A DNA stretch of 64,000 nt, taken from Enterococcus sp. 5H (GTDB lineage Bacteria > Bacillota > Bacilli > Lactobacillales > Enterococcaceae). The notes beneath the pieces were generated by a model. The model searched no databases, was not told the origin of the DNA, and saw only the letters and a program-made list of their open reading frames with translations. Within the stretch, counting starts at the first letter, position 1; each line of letters opens with the position of its first letter. Positions 9,102 to 17,057 of the stretch are shown here, one piece after another. The stretch is from NCBI RefSeq assembly GCF_028128615.1, contig NZ_AMDP01000019.1:310001-374000 (forward strand), written 5' to 3'. Position numbers and translations under genes: made by a program.

Positions 9102-9481
9102 ATGATTATTGTAAAAAAAGTGAATTGGATAGATATAGATTCAAGAGAGGCAGATATTTTACTTTCAGATGGTACATATTCCATTGAATGTTTTTGTAGT
9201 GATTGTAATCTTTCAGAAGATGAGGCATTTTTAGATATTCTTTATGGATTTAATGTTAGAAATATCGTGAAAAGCTTCAATAAGGAATACGTAATAGATA
9301 AAAAAACGGTAGCTACTCTATTCAAGGAAAACTTGTAGATAAGGACAGTGAGATTTTACAAATAGGAGAGCTTAAAATAGATATATCTGATGGCGATATA
9401 CCTAAGGACATTGACAAAAATGATTATGTGGAAGTTTGGATAAATGTCAATAAAGTAGACACAAAAAGAGCAAATACCTAG
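9102..9481 (+). pseudogene. Frameshifted small protein, likely orphan immunity gene
   Basis: The gene starts at ATG 9102 behind TAGGAGG and runs in frame to a TAG at 9336-9338 (78 residues). The reading frame one base earlier is open from about 9326 to 9481 and continues naturally with GKLVDKDSEILQIGELKIDI. A single missing base near 9322-9326 (ATTC-AAGGA) would restore a protein of about 126 residues. It is therefore called a broken gene. Acidic, soluble character and its place behind the toxin remnant suggest an immunity protein of the silent cassette. Family not recognised. Confidence 0.6.
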
Positions 9482-9718
9482 TGAGAATTAAAATAGTTAT
9501 CCTCCTTTTCATTTGGTGTAAGCATATTTAGAGTGCCATGAGGACGTTTAGAATTATAGAACCCTTCGATGTACTCAAAGCAGGCTAGTTGTACTTCTTT
9601 AAGAGAAGAAAAAGTTCTTCTGTTTAGTTCCTCTTTTTTCATATATTTGAAAAAAGCTTCTGTGACAGCATTGTCCCAAGGATAACCAGGTTTCGATAAT
9701 GGTGTTAGTATCAAATCT
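9478..9718 (-). pseudogene. Truncated IS3-family transposase (OrfB C-terminal end)
   Basis: On the minus strand, about 78 residues (LSKPGYPWDNAVTEAFFKYMKKEEL...) match the last part of the rve integrase domain of IS3-family OrfB, including the Glu of the DDE triad in the WDNA-x-x-E-x-FF motif and the closing FYN-x-KRPH. Everything upstream is missing. The fragment ends at the left terminal repeat of the neighbouring complete IS at 9719, so that insertion probably cut it. Its stop overlaps the end of the frameshifted gene. Confidence 0.82.
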
Positions 9719-9778
9719 TAGACAACTTTTCGTAGAGACAAAAATAAATTAAACTTATCTACGAGAGGATGAATTTTT

Positions 9779-10033
9779 ATGACCCGCTATGAAGAAAATT
9801 TTAAACAGATGATTGTTGAACTGAATCAAACTGGACGTTCTGTCCGAGGCTTGGCGAAAGAATATGGCTTACCTGAAGCGACGATTTACAAATGGAAGAA
9901 TTTATATTTACCTAATCAGTCCACAGGACTGACTGGAAAAGAAGCGGCTGAACTGAGAAAAGAAAATGCCCGTTTGAAAAAGGAACTTGAAATCCTAAAA
10001 AAAGCCGCTGCCATATTCTCTCGGGAAACCTAA
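9779..10033 (+). CDS. IS3-family OrfA (helix-turn-helix, leucine zipper)
   Basis: 84-residue protein with an N-terminal helix-turn-helix (RSVRGLAKEYGLPEATIYKWKN), then a short leucine zipper (ELRKENARLKKELEILKK). In IS3 elements OrfA binds the terminal repeats and moderates transposition, and its fusion with OrfB by -1 frameshifting makes the transposase. The heptamer A AAA AAA at 9997-10003 is in the correct phase near the end of orfA. Starts at ATG 9779 after a GAGAGGATG region. Confidence 0.92.
   Translation: MTRYEENFKQMIVELNQTGRSVRGLAKEYGLPEATIYKWKNLYLPNQSTGLTGKEAAELRKENARLKKELEILKKAAAIFSRET
9997..10003 (+). other. Programmed -1 frameshift heptamer
   Basis: In the orfA frame the codons read CTA AAA AAA GCC, giving the slippery heptamer A-AAA-AAA. 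Slipping back one base enters a frame that stays open through orfB, which has no ribosome site of its own. This is the standard way IS3 elements make OrfAB. Confidence 0.75.
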
Positions 10034-10083
10034 ATTCGCTTGTTCAATTTATTGAAAAATGGTGTAAGGATTACACTGTTTCT

Positions 10084-10905
10084 TTGTTGTGTCGGTTATT
10101 AGAAATTCCTAGAAGTGTCTATTATTTTTATAAAAACAAACCGTTGACAGCTACGGAAATCAGAAATAATAAGATGAAAAAAAAGATTTCAACGATTTTT
10201 TTAGCTAATAAACAACGCTATGGTGCCACAAAAATCCATCAAGTGTTACTAAAAGAAGGGATTTCAGTCTCTCTTAAACATGTTCAAAAGCTAATGAAAC
10301 AATTAAATATGAGGTCAATTGTAGTTAAGAAATATAGACCTCAAAGGTCTAATAAACCAATTATTTCAAAAGCGAACCTCTTAAATCAGGACTTTTCTAC
10401 TAAAACGATCTGTGAGAAATGGGTAGCTGACATTACTTACATTCCTACTAAGAAAAATGGGTGGTGCTACTTATCTTCGATCATGGATTTACACACGAAA
10501 AAAATTATTAGCTATACCTTTTCAAAACGAATGACTGTGGATTGTGTCATCCAAACATTGAATAAAGCAAAACTACAGTATCACATTCCGGAAGGAATGA
10601 TTCTACACACTGATTTAGGCAGCCAGTACACAGCTAGCGAAGTGGAACAATGGCTTGAAACCAACAAAATAAGGCATTCTTATAGTCGAAAAGGAACCCC
10701 TTATGATAATGCAGGAATCGAATCTTTTCATGCCTCATTGAAAAAGGAAGAAGTCTACACGACTAGTTACTCAGATTTTGAAGAAGCAAATCGAGCACTA
10801 TTTAGCTACATTGAAGGATTTTATAATCGAAATAGAATCCATAGCTCGACACACTATCTAACCCCACAGGAGTTTGAAGAGCTAGCAAAAGAACAAATGG
10901 CGTAA
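10084..10905 (+). CDS. IS3-family OrfB, DDE integrase domain
   Basis: 273 residues counted from the first possible start (TTG 10084), although the frame is open further upstream and overlaps the end of orfA. It has an N-terminal HTH_21 segment and an rve DDE domain: Asp in WVADITYIPT, Asp in LHTDLGSQY, and Glu in ESFHASLKKEE, all present. The C-terminus ends FYNRNRIHSSTHYLTP. It is probably made only as the OrfAB fusion. The gene appears intact, so the element may still move. Confidence 0.93.
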   Translation: MLCRLLEIPRSVYYFYKNKPLTATEIRNNKMKKKISTIFLANKQRYGATKIHQVLLKEGISVSLKHVQKLMKQLNMRSIVVKKYRPQRSNKPIISKANLLNQDFSTKTICEKWVADITYIPTKKNGWCYLSSIMDLHTKKIISYTFSKRMTVDCVIQTLNKAKLQYHIPEGMILHTDLGSQYTASEVEQWLETNKIRHSYSRKGTPYDNAGIESFHASLKKEEVYTTSYSDFEEANRALFSYIEGFYNRNRIHSSTHYLTPQEFEELAKEQMA

Positions 10906-10929
10906 GCGTCTCTACTAAAATATGTCCAA

Positions 10930-11088
10930 GATATTGACTCAAATCCACCTATTATTACACAAGCAGAAATTGATAAAGTTGAAGAAACAAAAGTTTTGTT
11001 TGAAAATTTAGTCGTTAACCCTTATGTATCAAATGGCTTTATTGCGCTATCGTTTAAAGCTGAGAACATGAAGATTTTAAAGGCTTAA
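10930..11088 (+). pseudogene. C-terminal gene fragment behind the IS
   Basis: Directly right of the IS terminal repeat, 52 codons are open (beginning DIDSNPPIITQAEIDKV) and end at TAA 11086-11088. There is no start codon with a ribosome site, so this is the tail of a gene cut by the insertion or by a rearrangement. I do not recognise the protein. It may have belonged to the toxin/immunity cluster on the left. Confidence 0.5.
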
Positions 11089-11138
11089 AAGCTAATAAAA
11101 AAAGTAGAATGGTATCTAAATGGATATCGTTCTACTTT

Positions 11139-11360
11139 TTATTTGTGTTTACCATAAGGTGTTTTTATATCTGTGAGATTTAAAAGATAATCGACACTTG
11201 TTGAGTAGTATTGAGCCAGCTTTATTAATGACTGACTAGGAATATCTAAATTCCCAGTTTCATAACGAGAATAAGTAGTTTGGCTAACGTTTAAAAGTTT
11301 TGCCAGTTGTTCTTGACTTAAATCTTTATCCTCGCGTAAATTACGAATACGATAATACAT
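11139..11360 (-). CDS. XRE-family repressor, copy 1
   Basis: 73-residue single-domain helix-turn-helix protein of the XRE/Cro-CI type, with the HTH in LSQEQLAKLLNVSQTTYSRYETG. The first 60 residues are nearly identical to those of the copy 300 bases upstream; only the tails differ. AGGTGATT lies before the start. Two palindromes of the TATGC...GCATA type lie upstream at 11386-11404 and 11412-11428, suggesting autoregulation. Such small XRE proteins are common on mobile islands. Confidence 0.9.
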   Translation of the reverse strand: MYYRIRNLREDKDLSQEQLAKLLNVSQTTYSRYETGNLDIPSQSLIKLAQYYSTSVDYLLNLTDIKTPYGKHK

Positions 11361-11385
11361 GGAATCACCTCATAATTATTTTACG

Positions 11386-11404
11386 ATATGCGTTTTTTGC
11401 ATAT
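11386..11404. promoter_or_regulatory. Palindromic operator for XRE copy 1
   Basis: ATATGC, seven intervening bases, then GCATAT, lying between the XRE copy 1 start and a second palindrome. The sequence resembles the paired palindromes in front of the other XRE copy. Confidence 0.6.
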
Positions 11405-11411
11405 TGACTTT

Positions 11412-11428
11412 TATGCGTTAAACGCATA
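11412..11428. promoter_or_regulatory. Palindromic operator TATGCGTTAAACGCATA
   Basis: Perfect 17-bp palindrome centred on one base. A close relative, ATGCGATAAACGCAT, occurs at 11720-11734 in front of the second XRE copy, which supports a shared repressor binding site. Confidence 0.68.
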
Positions 11429-11436
11429 GAATGGGA

Positions 11437-11667
11437 TTAAGAATAAAGACTATTTTTTGGATAAGCACTTTTTTGATTAGTAAGTTCTACTAAATAATCA
11501 ATACTTGTGGAATAATATTGAGCAAGTTTTATCAGTGATTGACTTGGGATGTCTAGTTTTCCAGTTTCATAGCGTGAATAAGTTGTTTGACTAACGTTTA
11601 AAAGCTTTGCTAGTTGTTCTTGGCTTAAATCAGCGTCTTCACGCAAATCACGAATACGATAATACAT
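11437..11667 (-). CDS. XRE-family repressor, copy 2
   Basis: 76-residue paralogue of the neighbouring XRE gene with the same HTH and a different tail (ELTNQKSAYPKN...). It is divergent from the small helical gene at 11755, and the shared 87-base gap holds two palindromes (11695-11709 and 11720-11734). The duplication includes the operator region, so each repressor could bind all four sites. The start at 11667 has AGGTGATTTT upstream. Confidence 0.9.
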   Translation of the reverse strand: MYYRIRDLREDADLSQEQLAKLLNVSQTTYSRYETGKLDIPSQSLIKLAQYYSTSIDYLVELTNQKSAYPKNSLYS

Positions 11668-11694
11668 AAAATCACCTCAAGGTTATTTTATAGT

Positions 11695-11734
11695 ATGCAA
11701 TTTTCGCATGGACTGTTTCATGCGATAAACGCAT
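11695..11734. promoter_or_regulatory. Paired palindromic operators in the divergent promoter region
   Basis: ATGC-aattttc-GCAT (11695-11709) and ATGCGATAAACGCAT (11720-11734) are spaced 25 bases apart, start to start. They match the pair found at 11386-11428. They lie between xre copy 2 (minus) and the gene at 11755 (plus) and probably control both. Confidence 0.62.
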
Positions 11735-11754
11735 AGAAAGGAAGGGGAATTAAG

Positions 11755-12069
11755 ATGGAAGAGAACGAGGAAAAAAATGAAAGCCTTTTGTTGACGGAAA
11801 AAAACCAGCCAGTGAAGTCGATTGCCAAGCAAGATATTTATGATTTAAGGGATCACTTGGAACAATTAGCTTCTTGGAAAGAGCCATTGAAATTAGTGAA
11901 TGAATTTTTTGAGAATCAGGCAATTCCTTTGAACAAAAAGAAAATTATGAGGGAATTTCATGCACAAGCTAGGGTGTTCAATATATTTTATATGAATTTT
12001 ATATTAAGTATGGACACGTTAGAAGAAAAAGCTGCAAATTTAGAAAGAAAAGAAAAAATAAAAGTGTAA
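11755..12069 (+). CDS. Small charged helical protein, unknown
   Basis: 104-residue soluble protein, Lys/Glu-rich and mostly helical, with one hydrophobic patch (VFNIFYMNFILSM) too short and mixed to call a membrane anchor. The start ATG 11755 is preceded by AAAGGAAGGGG. It is divergent from xre copy 2 across the operator pair and ends before a hairpin terminator, so it is likely repressed by XRE. Family not recognised. Confidence 0.65.
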   Translation: MEENEEKNESLLLTEKNQPVKSIAKQDIYDLRDHLEQLASWKEPLKLVNEFFENQAIPLNKKKIMREFHAQARVFNIFYMNFILSMDTLEEKAANLERKEKIKV

Positions 12070-12070
12070 A

Positions 12071-12098
12071 AAAATCAGTACGGCAATACTGATTTTTT
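12071..12098 (+). terminator. Terminator after the small helical gene
   Basis: Hairpin AATCAGTA / TACTGATT with a 6-base loop and a T run, starting just after the stop codon. Confidence 0.75.
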
Positions 12099-12141
12099 AG
12101 GAGAATTAGCTTTCCAGAAAGAGCTGATTTTCTGATATATG

Positions 12142-12177
12142 GCTTATCTCAGAGAAATAGTGAGATAAGCTTTTTTT
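12142..12177 (+). terminator. Second terminator, GCTTATCTCA stem
   Basis: Perfect 10-bp arms at 12142-12151 and 12161-12170 followed by seven Ts. It stands between the helical gene and the kinase gene. Confidence 0.78.
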
Positions 12178-12268
12178 GTTTTTTAGTAGATTGCATATTT
12201 TTAATAAAAATGGATTTTGTCTATTTTATGATAGAATAGTAATGACAATGCGATTTGGGAGGTATTTT

Positions 12269-13411
12269 ATGAGAACAGGAGACAATGTTAAGTTTAATCA
12301 ATCAAAGCATTTTAAATTTATAAGAGAATTAGGTAGTGGTGGTACTGGAGTAACTAATCTATTTAAAGACGAAACCACAGACACTTTTTTTGCGATAAAA
12401 AAATATCAACCATCAGGTGGAAATATAGAGTACGAGGAAGAATACTATAATAGATTTGTGGATGAAATTAAAATATTATTCCAACTGTCTCATTCAAACA
12501 TAGTAAGAGTTTATAATTATTATCTATATCCTCAAAGTACACTAGGCTATCTTCAAATGGAATACATTGAAGGCGTTCCTATTGATGAATATGTAGAAAA
12601 CAATTTTGTTGACCTTAACAATTTATTTCGTAGTGCAATTGATGCATTTGTTTGTTTAGAAAAAAATAATGTATTACATAGAGATATACGACCAGCAAAT
12701 ATTATGGTTGATAATAGCGGACAAATTAAAGTGATTGATTTTGGTTTTGGCAAAATTTTAAATAGCGAGAATTCTGAAAATAGCATTCTTTTAAATTGGC
12801 CAGCAACTGAACATCCTGATGAAGTTGAGTGCCATAATGATTATACTGTTCAAACGGAAATCTATTATTTAGGATACCTTTTTAGAAAATTACTCAAAGA
12901 AAACTCTATTAATGATTTCAAATTTGCAAATATATTAGAGAAGATGTGTGAAACCAATATAAAAAACAGATATGAGAGTTTTGAAAAAATTTCTGTTGAA
13001 ATTGCTAAGGGTATGCTTTTAACTCTGAACTTTTCTGAGTTTGAAAAAAGAACTTACAAAGCGATGGCAGAAAATTTAAGTTCCATTATTAAAAATTTTA
13101 CCAGTAAGTTTTCTCCAGTAACTGATGCTAATGAAGTACTAACTAACTTGGAAGATATTCTTAAAAGTAATATTTTAGAAGAGGTAGTCCAAAATAACAG
13201 TTTGTTAATTAATGCGTTTGTAAACAATGGGTATTCTTATAGCATAAAAATTCGTGTACCAGTAAGTGTTGTTGAGAAATTCTATGAGCTATTTTTAAAT
13301 AGTAATTTTCAGAAGAGAAAAATTATTCTAGAAAACTTAAAAAGTAGATTAAGTCAGATAGAGAATAAAATTCAACCATTTGATATTGACAATGATGATT
13401 TACCTTTTTAA
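12269..13411 (+). CDS. Hanks-type Ser/Thr protein kinase, island-borne
   Basis: 380-residue soluble kinase. The glycine loop is at residues 22-29 (GSGGTGVT), the ATP lysine in FAIKKYQ, the catalytic loop HRDIRPANIMV, the metal motif DFG (IDFGFGK), and an APE-like PATEHPDE. The catalytic set is therefore complete. Unlike the housekeeping PrkC/Stk kinases it has no membrane segment or PASTA repeats. The C-terminal 170 residues are helical and unassigned. The start at 12269 is chosen for GGGAGG 6 bases upstream, rather than an in-frame codon at 12176. It is more AT-rich than the guaA side and sits next to XRE genes and IS debris, which points to horizontal transfer. A defence or signalling role is possible but unproven. 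Confidence 0.85.
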   Translation: MRTGDNVKFNQSKHFKFIRELGSGGTGVTNLFKDETTDTFFAIKKYQPSGGNIEYEEEYYNRFVDEIKILFQLSHSNIVRVYNYYLYPQSTLGYLQMEYIEGVPIDEYVENNFVDLNNLFRSAIDAFVCLEKNNVLHRDIRPANIMVDNSGQIKVIDFGFGKILNSENSENSILLNWPATEHPDEVECHNDYTVQTEIYYLGYLFRKLLKENSINDFKFANILEKMCETNIKNRYESFEKISVEIAKGMLLTLNFSEFEKRTYKAMAENLSSIIKNFTSKFSPVTDANEVLTNLEDILKSNILEEVVQNNSLLINAFVNNGYSYSIKIRVPVSVVEKFYELFLNSNFQKRKIILENLKSRLSQIENKIQPFDIDNDDLPF

Positions 13412-13450
13412 GTCAGCTCTATTGGTTGCAAAATGGTTGCACCAAACAAA

Positions 13451-13496
13451 AAAGAACCGTGAAACCCTTTAGTATCAAAGGTTTCACGGTTTCTTT
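13451..13496. terminator. Bidirectional terminator between kinase gene and guaA
   Basis: Long hairpin with arms around ACCGTGAAACC and GGTTTCACGGT, flanked by an A run on the left and a T run on the right. It can serve both convergent genes. Confidence 0.8.
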
Positions 13497-13498
13497 AA

Positions 13499-15055
13499 TT
13501 ATTCCCACTCAACAGTAGCAGGCGGCTTACTCGTAATATCATAAACAATCCGATTCACATGATCCACTTCATTCACGATCCTCACAGAAATCTTCTGCAA
13601 CACATCCCAAGGAATTCTCGCAAAATCAGCCGTCATCCCATCGATCGAAGTCACGGCACGAATACCAACCGTATAATCATACGTACGACCATCACCCATC
13701 ACACCCACACTGCGGATACCAGGTAACACAGTAAAGTACTGCCAAATATCACGATCTAAACCAGCATTGGCAATCTCTTCACGTAAAATCGCATCCGAAT
13801 CACGCACGATTTCTAATTTATCTTCAGTAATTTCACCAAGCACACGAATCCCTAAACCAGGACCAGGGAATGGTTGGCGCCAAACTAGCGCTTCAGGCAT
13901 GCCTAATTCAATCCCTAATGCACGAACTTCATCTTTAAACAACGTATTCAACGGTTCGATCAATTCAAATTGCATATCTTCTGGCAATCCGCCCACGTTA
14001 TGGTGAGATTTGATTGTTTGCGCTGTTTCAGTCCCGCTTTCTACGATATCTGTATAAAGGGTACCTTGCGCTAGGAAGTCGATGCCATCAAGTTTTGTCG
14101 CTTCATCATCGAAAAGATAAACGAATTCGTTCCCAATGATTTTACGTTTTTTCTCTGGATCAGAAACGCCAGCTAATTTATCTAAGAAACGTTCTTTTGC
14201 ATCTACTTTAATAATGTTTAAGCCGAATTTTCCGCCTAAACTATCCATTACTTGTTCTGCTTCACCTTTGCGCAATAAACCATGATCTACAAAGATACAA
14301 GTCAATTGATCGCCAATGGCTTTTTGTAAAAGCACACCAACAACGCTTGAATCCACACCGCCTGAAAGGCCAAGAAGGACTTTTTTATCGCCAACTTGTT
14401 CGCGAATTTTGTTGATTTCCATTTCGATGAAGTTACCCATTGTCCAGTCGCCTTCGCAATGACAAATATCAAAAGTAAAGTGACGTAATAAGTCGTTTCC
14501 GTACTCAGAGTGACGAACTTCTGGATGAAATTGTACGCCGTAAAGGTTTTGAGCGGTATCTTGAACTGCTGCAAACGGACAATCTGCACTAGTTGCCACC
14601 GTTTCAAAACTATCAGGGATAGCAGCAACAAGGTCACCATGACTCATCCAAGCGATTTGTTTTTCAGGAGTGCCTTTAAAAATAGGTGAATCAGGGATCA
14701 AAAGAGATAGCTCTGATTTGCCATATTCACGGTTGCCGGCAGGTTCAACTTTTCCACCTAGATTATGCATCATCAATTGCATACCGTAACAAATCCCTAG
14801 AATTGGAATCCCTAATTCATAAATTTCAGGATCAATCTGGAAGGCATTTTCATCATAAACACTATTTGGACCACCAGAGAAAATAATTCCTTTTGGTGCC
14901 ATTTCGCGAATTTCATCCGCTGTGATTCGGTGGCTCAATAATTCTGAGAACACGCCAAATTCACGAATACGTCGAGTAATCAATTGGTTATATTGACTAC
15001 CAAAGTCTAAAACAATAATTTTTTCGACAGTTGTCAAATCGGCAACGTTAGTCAC
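13499..15055 (-). CDS. guaA: GMP synthase (glutamine-hydrolysing)
   Basis: 518 residues, normal full length. It converts XMP, ATP and glutamine to GMP in purine synthesis. The N-terminal class I glutamine amidotransferase has the nucleophile Cys in GICYGMQLM and the His/Glu pair in [12 protein letters not shown]. The ATP-pyrophosphatase domain has the P-loop [12 protein letters not shown], and the C-terminal dimerisation domain ends [13 protein letters not shown] precedes the start. The 3' end of guaA is a common integration site for genomic islands, and the accessory region lies on that side, but I found no matching att repeat. Confidence 0.98.
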   Translation of the reverse strand: MTNVADLTTVEKIIVLDFGSQYNQLITRRIREFGVFSELLSHRITADEIREMAPKGIIFSGGPNSVYDENAFQIDPEIYELGIPILGICYGMQLMMHNLGGKVEPAGNREYGKSELSLLIPDSPIFKGTPEKQIAWMSHGDLVAAIPDSFETVATSADCPFAAVQDTAQNLYGVQFHPEVRHSEYGNDLLRHFTFDICHCEGDWTMGNFIEMEINKIREQVGDKKVLLGLSGGVDSSVVGVLLQKAIGDQLTCIFVDHGLLRKGEAEQVMDSLGGKFGLNIIKVDAKERFLDKLAGVSDPEKKRKIIGNEFVYLFDDEATKLDGIDFLAQGTLYTDIVESGTETAQTIKSHHNVGGLPEDMQFELIEPLNTLFKDEVRALGIELGMPEALVWRQPFPGPGLGIRVLGEITEDKLEIVRDSDAILREEIANAGLDRDIWQYFTVLPGIRSVGVMGDGRTYDYTVGIRAVTSIDGMTADFARIPWDVLQKISVRIVNEVDHVNRIVYDITSKPPATVEWE

Positions 15056-15106
15056 ATCTATTACCCCTATTCATTTAGATTTATCTAATAAGAGGTTGTA
15101 AAAACG

Positions 15107-15290
15107 GCGTTTAGGTTCGAGCCGAGAAGGAACAACATGCAAATGTTGCGTCTTGTACTTTTCAACATAAGACACTAAATAGAAACAACGTTCCTTTCAG
15201 TCACCTTGTACCAATCAATAGCAACTCATCACTTCGTTGTATTTCTTGGTATGTTTCAAAGCAAGAAACCTGCTCTTTTTACACCGTTTA
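15107..15290. repeat. Intergenic structured repeat between guaA and coaA
   Basis: The 312-base gap 15056-15367 holds no gene. Most of it is a palindromic element closed by TGTAAAAA (about 15108-15115) and TTTTTACA (about 15276-15283). Inside are smaller hairpins: CAACAT-gcaa-ATGTTG, AAGGAAC/GTTCCTT and GTTTC-aaagcaa-GAAAC. Its two ends (…GCGTTTA…CGAGAA and CTGCTCTTTTTACACCGTTTAT) resemble those of the elements at about 22717 and 39014, indicating one family with variable interiors. No guanine riboswitch signature is visible. A further hairpin, GAATTTTCC/GGAAAATTC, lies at about 15295-15316. Confidence 0.6.
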
Positions 15291-15367
15291 TGGAGAATTT
15301 TCCGTTAGGAAAATTCTGACCCCTTTAGAATCAAGTTAAGTGTTGCTTTGTGATCTAGCTTCATAAG

Positions 15368-16291
15368 CTAGTACTTACGCATAAAAATTTTATCTATAAT
15401 ATGATTTTCAGTCTTATGAAGTATAATATCTGCTCTGCCGCGTGTTGGCAAGATGTATTCTTCTAAATTCTTCAAATTCACATTTTTCCAGACTTCTTTT
15501 GCCATTGAAAATGCTTCTTCTCGATTTCCAATCGCATACTGGTAATAATAATTATCTGGTTCAAGAAAAGCTGTATCCAGTAAGGCGCCGAAGCGTTCTA
15601 GATACCATTTTTCAATCAAATTTGGGTCAGCATCAACAAAAACAGAAAAGTCAAAAAAGTCGCTAACATAAATCTGTTGATTCGCTGGCAGTTGTAAGGT
15701 GTTAATTCCTTCTACAATCAAAATATCCGGCTGTTGGATGATCTCGTACTCACCTTCAATAATGTCATAAACACTATGAGAATACAGGGGGGCTTTGATT
15801 TCGTCCTGCCCATTTTTAACTTGATTTAAAAAATCAATCAGCTTTTCCATATCGTAGCTTTCAGGGAATCCTTTACGGTTCATAATGCCTTTTTCTTCTA
15901 AAACTCGATTAGGATATAAAAAACCGTCCGTCGTAATTAGTTGAACATTGCGGCGTTTAAAGGTTCTGGATAAGATGATCTGCAGCAAGCGCGCAGTGGT
16001 GCTTTTGCCTACAGCTACACTTCCGGCGATCCCAATAATAAATGGCGGCACAGGTACGTATTCATGTAAAAATAGGCCCTTACTAACAGTCAAGGATTCA
16101 AATTCTTTCATATATAAATGGATTAAATGTGTCAAAGGAACATAAATATCCTGAACGTCCTGCAAGGAGATCTGGTCATTAAAGCCTTTAATACTTTCTA
16201 ATTCTTCTTCCGTCAGCGGCGCTTTGCCGTTATGATAGAAGCCTTGCCATTCCTCACGGGAAATGGGGTAGTAATTCATTTTTTCGTCCAT
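15368..16291 (-). CDS. coaA: Pantothenate kinase, type I
   Basis: 307-residue cytoplasmic kinase catalysing the first step of coenzyme A synthesis (pantothenate to 4'-phosphopantothenate). The P-loop GIAGSVAVGKSTTARLL is at about residues 95-111, followed by DGFLYPN and the typical RKGFPESYD loop. Length fits the bacterial type I family (about 310). The start at 16291 has GGAGG 5 bases upstream; a second in-frame Met at codon 5 is less well placed. It stands alone, transcribed toward guaA. Confidence 0.96.
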   Translation of the reverse strand: MDEKMNYYPISREEWQGFYHNGKAPLTEEELESIKGFNDQISLQDVQDIYVPLTHLIHLYMKEFESLTVSKGLFLHEYVPVPPFIIGIAGSVAVGKSTTARLLQIILSRTFKRRNVQLITTDGFLYPNRVLEEKGIMNRKGFPESYDMEKLIDFLNQVKNGQDEIKAPLYSHSVYDIIEGEYEIIQQPDILIVEGINTLQLPANQQIYVSDFFDFSVFVDADPNLIEKWYLERFGALLDTAFLEPDNYYYQYAIGNREEAFSMAKEVWKNVNLKNLEEYILPTRGRADIILHKTENHIIDKIFMRKY

Positions 16292-16455
16292 TTAAACCTC
16301 CACCAAAGCCAGCATTGTTTCTTTCCGCCTTTTATTTTAACACAATTTAGCTTGACCTAACACCAATTCCTGAAAGAATTCTTTCCTTCAGCTAAATGAA
16401 GAAGATCGTGGTATCATATTAACAGAAAAAACGTTGAACGGAAGGAAGACAAGGC

Positions 16456-17043
16456 ATGAAAAAACTGGTTTTATTTGGTGATAGTATCACAGCTGGGTAT
16501 GGGGAAGAAGCCATTACGCCGATTTTACAAAACCTGATTACTGAAGGCTTAGACGCGCAAAATTTTGAAGAAATTCTGATTATGAATGCAGGAATGCCGG
16601 GAGATACGACAGATGATGGTATGAAGCGGCTGGAAAAAGAAGTTCTAGCGGAAAAACCAGATATGGTGACGATCTTTTTTGGAGCCAATGACACGAATAG
16701 TGATAACTTAGTTCCTTTAGAAAAATACGCTGAAAATATCGAAACCATGATCCAAAAAATCGGCAAGGAAAAAATCATTTTGTTAACACCCCCATACGTA
16801 GATTGCGGTCGCAAACCAAATCGTGAGGATCATCGCATCCAAGAATATGCTGAACGAGTAAAAGTAATTGGTGGGAGATACGAAATTCCGGTCATTGATT
16901 TGTACAAAGCGATGGCTGCATATCCCGGCACAGATGAATTTTTACAAGAAGATGGACTGCATTTTTCACAAACAGGGTATGATCTGCTTGCAGCCTTGAT
17001 TGTTCGGGAAATAAAAGGTAGACTGATGACAAAAGAAAAATAG
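16456..17043 (+). CDS. SGNH/GDSL hydrolase
   Basis: 195-residue cytoplasmic esterase/lipase-like protein. It shows block I GDSITAGYG (nucleophile Ser), block II Gly in NAGMPGDT, block III GANDT (Asn), and block V DGLHFS (Asp-x-x-His), so the SGNH set is complete. No signal peptide. Substrate unknown; the family includes acyl esterases and deacetylases. It starts 14 bases upstream of the methyltransferase gene's ATG after its own stop, so the two are probably one operon. Confidence 0.93.
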   Translation: MKKLVLFGDSITAGYGEEAITPILQNLITEGLDAQNFEEILIMNAGMPGDTTDDGMKRLEKEVLAEKPDMVTIFFGANDTNSDNLVPLEKYAENIETMIQKIGKEKIILLTPPYVDCGRKPNREDHRIQEYAERVKVIGGRYEIPVIDLYKAMAAYPGTDEFLQEDGLHFSQTGYDLLAALIVREIKGRLMTKEK

Positions 17044-17057
17044 TAAGGACGAAGAAA

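Larger units (their letters stand above)
9719..10928 (+). mobile_element. IS3-family insertion sequence, about 1.2 kb
   Basis: The element holds orfA and orfB in the standard IS3 arrangement. Imperfect terminal inverted repeats lie at 9719-9739 and 10908-10928; 17 of 21 positions match, including the inner GTAGAGAC. The right end finishes in TGTCCA and the left begins TAGACA. I see no convincing 3-4-bp target duplication (left flank ATCT, right flank AGAT), so one end may be slightly misplaced or the flanks altered. It interrupts an older IS3 remnant on the left and a gene fragment on the right. Confidence 0.85.

Noticed and set aside
9719-10928. Target-site duplication around the IS
   Set aside because: Flanks ATCT and AGAT are not a direct duplication; no confident 3-4-bp repeat could be named.
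13411-13440. GGTTGCAAAATGGTTGCACC as a phage attachment core
   Set aside because: It is a short internal direct repeat with no second copy seen at the other end of the island and no integrase nearby.
15056-15367. Guanine riboswitch upstream of guaA
   Set aside because: The conserved purine-aptamer loops are not visible; the stretch is explained by the palindromic repeat element.
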